64,000 nt of DNA from Blastomyces gilchristii SLH14081 (taxonomy: Eukaryota > Ascomycota > Eurotiomycetes > Onygenales > Ajellomycetaceae), in contig NW_003101664.1 of the NCBI RefSeq assembly GCF_000003855.2, forward strand, positions 930,878 to 994,877, in the 5' to 3' direction. A model generated the notes under the pieces. That model had not been told where the DNA came from. It searched no databases and worked only from the letters and a program-made list of their open reading frames with translations. The position numbers and the translations under genes are program-made. How positions within the stretch are numbered: position 1 is the stretch's first letter; the number at the start of each line of letters is the position of its first letter. Below, one piece after another: positions 57,423 to 64,000 of this stretch.

Positions 57423-58859
57423 GATCTGTAGTTATTGAATAGAGAGAAATAGAATAGAATTAATAATATTTCGGATATAGAGAGGGTGAGCAACAACACA
57501 TAGAAGGAGTCCCCAAGGGAATTTCTTCGCTGTATGTCAATATCATCGGTTGCTGTTGTCTTAGACAACTGTGAAGAAAGGCGTGTGGCTTGCTTCTAGC
57601 TATATTTTCATAGTGGCTGAGCACAAGGGTTTCGTGGACGGTTTTTTGGGTTGGATTGTTCAAAACTACTCCTGCCCATGCCCATGCATCTACATGTATG
57701 TATGTACGGGACATGTAAATGTACGTGTACAAGTAGGAAAGGAGGGTAGAGGATGCTTCTCCGTGGTGAATTGGGATTTGGCCTTGTTATCTGCCGGAGA
57801 TTAATTATCATGTCTCCTTACGCAGCGTCCAGCGAGCGATGCATGTAATACACATAAACGTCCTGCATCTACTATGATAGGCTATAGTTTTCTCGCATCA
57901 AAAGCCGCACGGAGAGTTTGCTTGAGAGAAGGTGGAGGGGCATGAGTATTTCCGAAATAATGCGCTGTTGCTGATAGGTACCAAGTTAGCTGAAGAAAAT
58001 CAATTGGGCCCTGGGGGTGGATGCGCATGAGACAGGGTGAGATCTTTATGGATGGATTGATCTTCCCGAAAGACAGAGCCCATGGACAGGCAGTTTTGGC
58101 CTGGACGTTGGCCGCAGCAGTCTTCAATTATTCGTCGTTCTGGATGACTTTTCGCCGTAGCGCATCCGCTGAAATGCTGATGCCTGATTACCTTCGCTTC
58201 GGCCGAAGTCGTCACGCCTTGGTTGTCAGCGCCAGAGGATGCAGGAAAAGACAACGAGAGAGGCGCACAATAATGGTAAGCGGATAAACCAAGTACATGT
58301 ACATGTACACGCAGTAGACGATTTCACCATCGCCCAAAGGGGCAAATATTTGACAGCTTTGAAGTGCCGGAGAGCGGCTTGGCAGCACTGGTTTAGCGTC
58401 GGGTTTATTTCTGTTTCTATTTTAAAGCATGACACGATCATTTTACGCTGTACAGTAGTACTCCGTAGTTATGCCAAAGCGGTCTCACTCGCTGGCAGAG
58501 CAAATGTAGCCAGTTGGAGAAAGAGGCGGGCAGCCACCCTCTGACAGCTGGAACACAAGCCTGGTCAAAGTTTCGGCGAGGAGAGTAGCACAGCCCCCTT
58601 CTTCTCTTTTCCTCTCATGTTCTTGAGAAGCGTTCCTCGTTGGAACTTGACGCGGTCCAATCGGCTAGGAGCCGGCGTGGCTCAGAGCAGCAGGGATAGC
58701 AGGGATACATCTCCCATCCCATGTTGCAGGGTGGTGGCCTTGGCCAGCCCAACAACCCGGAGGGACCTAAATCCAACTAAAATGAGAATGAATCAAGAGT
58801 TAACAGGCCTCTACACTAGGATGTTGAATATCACATTTGTCCTCTCACCCAACCAACCA

Positions 58860-60780
58860 TATTTTCATGTGGAGATCACTGTGCCAGAGACATGATCATG
58901 TTATAGATTGATCAACTGGACAGAGATATTTGATCATGGTGAGATAGCTCTCTAGAGCTTTGAGTTTTCTTGTTCTTGTGGGCTGGTATGTCCCTGCAGT
59001 GCAATTGGTGATTTGGGCAAATTTGAGAGTGTTTCACACAGGCGATCTTGCAACAGCTTATGACTGTAAGATACACTCTATCACTGTTGACTCTATGTTC
59101 TCTTAGTTTGAGAGTTTTACAACTCATAATGAAGGAAGGGACTTACATGGTTCCACGGTCATATTCAACAGTACTTCTCCCATTATCAACATTCTCTCTG
59201 CCTGTGGATGGCCCGATGGTAAACCTCTCATCCAATATGTGACCTTCTCTTTTTTGTAAGACATGCTTTGATGTCTAAATGCATTGAACATCTTGAGCAA
59301 AGTACAGACCAATCAAAGTGATTGAATGGAACAGACATCCATGCTTCTTAGCATTGAGCAAAAGTTTTTACTACTGTGAGGCGGTCCCCAATTTCCAATC
59401 TAGCAGCACGCCGGGACCATAATGATATACTCTGCACCACGGAGTTTGGTCTCCAAGTTCCATGGATAAATCTTGAGAACGAGTTTTGCATATGCTTCGC
59501 ACCTATTCACAATAAATCAACAGGGACTCAATAGTGGGGGTGAGAATGGGCAAGTACAATTCCATTGTCGCTACTCCACTGGCAGTATTATTGTACTCTG
59601 TAATGTACATGTACAGTCCATGCCATCAGGGTACTTCTCGATGTTGAGGCAGGATTAACAGTGGACACCAGCAGCCGCCGCCCCGACATGAGCTTACATC
59701 TCAACATCAAAGTGGACGTATCATCTGCGCCATTTCATGAGCTTCATTTTGAATGAATCGGCCACGGGTAAAACGAAAAAAAAATTTGATGGTTTGGACT
59801 CAGTGCTGTATCAGATTAACAATGTTGAACTGTATGTTTTCAGCAGTAGCAAACTCACTGGGAGTAGCAGGCTGTGGATGACTTGCAGACATGGTGGAGA
59901 ATGCGAGCTGGCAGATCGGTACACAGTCGAAGGCGGATCATGGTCACCACATAAGTTACAGGCAACAGATGGCTGAGGCATCAAGATGTGAAATATGGAA
60001 CAACTAAGCTGTTAGTTCAGAAGTACCAATCAATAATTTCTCATACAGTCATACTAAATTCTATACAATCTGATTTGTTGATACAGATTCATGCTCTAAA
60101 TAGTAAACATGCTCTTGCTGTCAACTTTCCCATCCATCATCTTGATTCATCTTCATATTCACTGTGAATGCGCTTCTCCTCTCCTCTTTCTCTCTCTAGT
60201 TCTAGCCCTAGTTTCTTGAGAGAGAAATATCATATATGGCTTCTGCAGGTGATTTCCAATTCTTCAATGTGAATGAGATTGATCTCGCAAATCAGTATAG
60301 AGCTTTCTATAAGACTCAAATTCTAATTAATTGCATCTGATTGGCAATTCTATACTGAATTATCAATTATGTTATTGTCAATGCTTATATTATTATTCAT
60401 CAATTGATTACTAACTACTGACACTGAGACTGAGTCTGACTGACACTACTCTATTTCATGATTCTGTTTCATATTACTCTATTATCAACTCTTCAAGTTT
60501 TTAAATTCTCTACTTTTTACATATCAAATTCAGCTTTAAATCATTGTCAAATTTCTCTGTTATTTACTCAAGCTTGTGTCTAATATCAGTGTAAACAAAA
60601 GACAGTAATTAAGAATAAAAATAGAGCTTCAAGATCAAGATCTGATTGTGCTGTACATACTTGTTGTATGTAACTGATAAAAAGCTAGAGTTTCTATATC
60701 TCAATTAGGGTAAGATCAAATAAATTACATAAATTACACTAGAACATGCCAATACAGTCAATCTGTCATATAATCTAGTA
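58860..60780. mobile_element. Second CpG-depleted AT-rich relic
   Basis: From 60001 to 60780 I count two CpG in 780 bases; the sequence is rich in TG, CA and TA. A weaker CpG-poor zone covers about 58860-59140. No intact ORF or terminal repeat is visible. The character matches the block at 25540-26840, so a shared cause such as RIP on transposon copies is likely. The two blocks show no obvious sequence identity by eye. Confidence 0.5.
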
Positions 60781-62348
60781 GTTTTCGTGTATTTAATACG
60801 CTAAAATACACACTAAAAACCACGCTAATTGTGCCTCGCCGCCAGAGAGGGATAGAATATGAGACATTGTGACTGAAGTAGCATTGGATTTGGAGCACTC
60901 TGTCGCTGCCAATTTCTTCAAAAATGTAATAAAAATAGATTACAAGATTAGTTCTCTCATTAATATTAGCAATAGACAGTAATTCAATAACAGTTAAAAA
61001 AAAATCAAAAAATCCAAAGAGAACAGTACAGTACAGTACAGAGTAGCGGCAAGGAAGTCAGGACTGACTCAGCAGGCACTGGTGGGCCAGTGGTGGCACC
61101 ACGGGGCCCCTATTGGCGGCCTTCCCTTTTTTTTTTAACCACAGTTTCCGCTGTTCAACAATAAAACGGTACCGGGGGCCCCGGGGTGCGCTATAGCGAA
61201 TCATCGTCAAGCGTAAGGTGTCCACCCGGGGGATCCCGGGCGCTAATTCTAACTGATCTTAGGGTTAAGAACCCGCCCAGGTAAGGCCTACACAAGTTCA
61301 GCGTAAGGCCCCAACGGTGGTTAGTGCCTTGCGAGACCGTGACGGCCTATTATTGGTAGGCTAGAATGCCAAGATAGGATGAGGGCTAGGAGGGTACACT
61401 TGCAAGTTGCATCCAGCCTGGATCAGGGAAAGTGGAGAGAGAGATGGGAATAATGGATGGCTCCAGCACGTTTTCCTTGGTTCAATAATAATATAATAAT
61501 GGCGAGGGGAAGCGCAGCCAGATAAAGTTATAAACACCGGTGGGTGGTGGCCGTTATCGAAGTTTTTGACCAAACGGGAGGCAGGATAACCTGGAGGTTT
61601 ATTGGTGAATGAATTGATATAGAATAGTTTCGTAGAACCATCAGTAATGAGATGCCTGTGAAATGAGGTGGTGTTGGTATTATTCTCCCGTATTGTCCAC
61701 GGATTCGGAGTCGTAAGAATACGCAGAATACGAAGCATAATTACATGCCAAGAGGACGCGTGTCCCAGCACAGACTGGCTGGCTCAGCCTCTAATAAGGC
61801 CCCTCGCTGTTCGCTTAGCCCGAAACAGCCCGGCGCCGTGTCTGAGACAGTGTGTGTGTGTGTGTGTAATGTCATAATGTACATGTACATGTACTATACA
61901 TTACGTGTAACAGGTACACTGTACCATTCCCCACCGATACAGACGGGTCACTGTGTACGGAGTATGTAAGCACGCACGCCTTCCAGAACTTCCACCATCG
62001 ATCATCATCGTGAAACCTCATCTCGTCCCATCAACCACCTGCCATCAAACCACCCCGACAACGACACATCTATCCATCACCCACTCAACATCGAACCCGC
62101 CATTCATTTTGATATCTCTGCTATACCAACAACCCAATTCTTCTCGAGTTGTCTCCCGCCCTTCGATATTTCCCTTCGATATTTTCCCCCATTGCGAAGG
62201 TCAATTCCCCCCCTCCATAGCCCTAACCCCTTCTCGAGGTGTCCTTCCGCTAGATTCGGGTCGAACTATCCCCTTTCCCCTATATCGTCCGCTGAGACCG
62301 TCTCGCACGCTCACATACCCTCCTTTTCTTTGCCACCCCTTCTTCGTC

Positions 62349-64000
62349 ATGGCTACTACGGGAGAATTGCAGCCGTCTTCCTCAACTTCGTCGTCCCTCT
62401 CCCCTCTCTCCCACGTGAACAGTTGTGTCGATCCAAATGATATCGACTCTTTTATCAACTATGACCAGTCAATCTACCCTTCTCCATCACTTTCCCCCGC
62501 TTCATCCAGAGCTAAAACTACGATGAACACGAGCCCTGTGTCAACTCCTACGGCAGGTCCGAACTTTTCATCCAACAGTAACACTACCACCACGAGCCAG
62601 CAATCGTCGTCCCAAGTTTTTTTCTCGGGTCCAAGCCATGAATATGATTCCTACAAACAGCAGACTGGCCTCCCTCCAGGCGGGTTAGCCAACACAATGG
62701 CTATTAACCGGAATGTGGGAATGGATTTGGGGTTTGGGAATCAACATAATTTCCTCATGCCGTCCGAGGCCCTTATAAACCCCACTCAAGAGATCGTTAA
62801 CTTTGGTTCCTCGCCTCTGCCAACTATGCCATCATTCAGGAATTCCGGTATTGGTCTCGATTTGGAGCCTGATACGCCAACTGATTTCATGTTTAGTCCG
62901 CAGTTTACTACTGCAACTAATAAAGCCCAGTTTGTGGACCCCAATGCCCTGGGTGGTCACGAATTATCGACGCTCACCCAACCGAACCAAGTGGGACGCA
63001 TGTATCCTGGAATGCATCAACAGCAGGCTGCGATGGCTAAGGCTGCCCAACATCAGAGACAGCAGGAGATGATCCGTCAACAGCAGCAACAGAATCAGCA
63101 ACAGAATCAGCAACAGCAACAGCAGCAGCAGCAGCAGCAGCAACAACAACAACAACATGCTCGCCAAGCATCGAAGCCCCAAAACAAGGCCAGTCGTTCC
63201 AGCGATCCTGTCGTTGAAGAGCGAATTTCCCGTCTTCTGCACCAGATGAGACAGAGCAGCGTGACTACTACTGCCGTGAATGAGGAAGATTCCAAGCCCC
63301 AGAATGTTTCACATATCTCAAAACCGAAGAAGGACGAGGATGAAATGGATGAGGATGAACGCCTTTTGGCCAGTGAGGAAGGCAAGAAACTCAGCAGCAA
63401 GGAACGCCGTCAATTGCGAAATAAGGTCTCTGCTCGGGCATTCAGATCCAGACGCAAAGGTAAGACCCCTCAATTGCACTTTTGTTAGTGAAATATTTCA
63501 TCTAACGACTTGGAAACAGAATATATCGGCCAGCTTGAAGGAGAAGTAGCCTCCAAGACCAACGAGGCAAATGATCTTCGCCTTCAGAACCGTGCGTTGG
63601 CGGAAGAAAATGCTCGTCTCATGGATCTCACACGCATGCTCCTGTCGTCTCCGCACTTCGCATCATTTCTGAACGACATGTCTATAAATGGTCTACCTTC
63701 TCCCCAGCCCGGGCAACAGCAGACTGCAATGCAGCCACCACCACAGCAACAACAGCAGCAGGCCCCGAAGGACCCCAATCCGTCTCACGTTTCTGCAGAT
63801 ATCCAAATGCAGAATAACCAACTCGGCTTGGCCATGGTTCCCGAGCAAGCAGTTGATTTCGCAGGGATGGACATGAATACCCCCGCCTGGAATACCGGCA
63901 TCGACATAAGCTATAACAATACACCAGTCTTCGCTGTAATGGACGTCCCCGAAGGCCCTAATCTCGATAGTGCTATTTTGTCGGGCAAATCATCCAATTC
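62349..64000 (+). CDS. bZIP transcription factor, partial (3' end off the window)
   Basis: Two visible exons, 62349-63459 and 63520-64000 and beyond; 530 codons are seen with no stop. The N-terminal 230 residues are Ser/Pro/Thr-rich and may activate transcription. A polyGln tract at about residues 240-275 follows (QQQ runs with a few N, then HARQASKPQNKASRS). The conserved part reads MDEDERLLASEEGKKLSS, then the basic region KERRQLRNKVSARAFRSRRK (N-x7-R present), split by a phase-1 intron before EYIGQLEGEVASKTNEANDL, and a zipper with L at LRLQNRALAEENARL. After the zipper come DLTRMLLSSPHFASFLNDM and another Gln/Pro-rich tail. This bZIP group (IDI-4-like in filamentous fungi, from memory) lies in the nucleus. 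The start at 62349 has a good context; the frame stays open upstream to 61953. Confidence 0.88.

Larger units (their letters stand above)
56214..62348. other. 6.1 kb gene desert between dus1 and the bZIP gene
   Basis: It contains short unsupported ORFs (56840-57109 plus, 57141-57422 minus, 58021-58287 plus), TACTCCGTA copies (58459-58467, 61956-61964), GTACATGTAC palindromes (58293, 58299, 59605, 61879, 61885), a CpG-free AT-rich block (strongest 59980-60780) and an abrupt change to GC-rich sequence at about 61060. The last 400 bases are pyrimidine-rich leader of the bZIP gene. Confidence 0.55.

Noticed and set aside
61240..61300. Telomere-like TTAGGGTTA word
   Set aside because: A single copy only, not an array; interior sequence continues on both sides.
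1..64000. CRISPR arrays, bacterial operons, ribosome binding sites
   Set aside because: The window is eukaryotic: spliceosomal introns throughout; the tandem repeats have no spacers.

Overview
This is nuclear DNA of a filamentous ascomycete, most likely an Onygenales member. The evidence is short introns (about 50-150 nt) with GT..AG ends and CTAAC-type branch sites, and fungal-only families: a Pth11-type rhodopsin-domain protein, a Pex22-like peroxin, a fungal Spt20 and a DUS1 with a long tail. Blocks almost free of CpG look like old RIP or deamination relics. The order-level placement is inference. I support 19 intact or partial protein genes, two protein loci that look disrupted or broken, one probable degraded locus and one tRNA.

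Left part (1-18.3 kb): the 5' part of a PTR2-type peptide transporter (minus, running off the left edge); 5.3 kb of repeat-rich intergenic DNA; an IFI6/IFI27-like small membrane protein; tRNA-Leu(AAG); a probably degraded membrane-protein locus; a four-exon rhodopsin-domain membrane protein; a membrane-anchored pepsin-fold protein that has lost both catalytic Asp motifs; and a single-exon MFS transporter. These are transport, surface and sensing functions.

Middle (18.3-42.8 kb): a long strand-asymmetric purine tract, a Bni4-like morphogenesis protein, a 4.8 kb gene-poor stretch with a CpG-free relic, a lineage-specific nuclear-type protein, eIF2B-gamma facing a Pex22-like gene, the SAGA subunit Spt20, a truncated 2OG-Fe(II) oxygenase lacking its distal His ligand, the SWR1 subunit Swc5, and a four-TM protein.

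Right part (42.8-64 kb): kinetochore Mis12/Mtw1, a GPI-type cupredoxin, CENP-X/Mhf2, a macro-domain phosphatase with an Arg-Gly insert, a MIF-fold protein in a long disordered context, tRNA-dihydrouridine synthase 1, a 6 kb gene desert with a second CpG-free relic, and a bZIP factor running off the right edge.

The genes do not form one pathway. Housekeeping genes (eif2B-gamma, spt20, swc5, mis12, mhf2, dus1) are interleaved with cell-surface and accessory genes. I saw no secondary-metabolite cluster and no clear new multi-gene system. The most interesting signals are two families that have lost catalytic residues, a 9-mer (TACTCCGTA) strongly enriched between genes together with GTACATGTAC palindromes, and the two CpG-free blocks.
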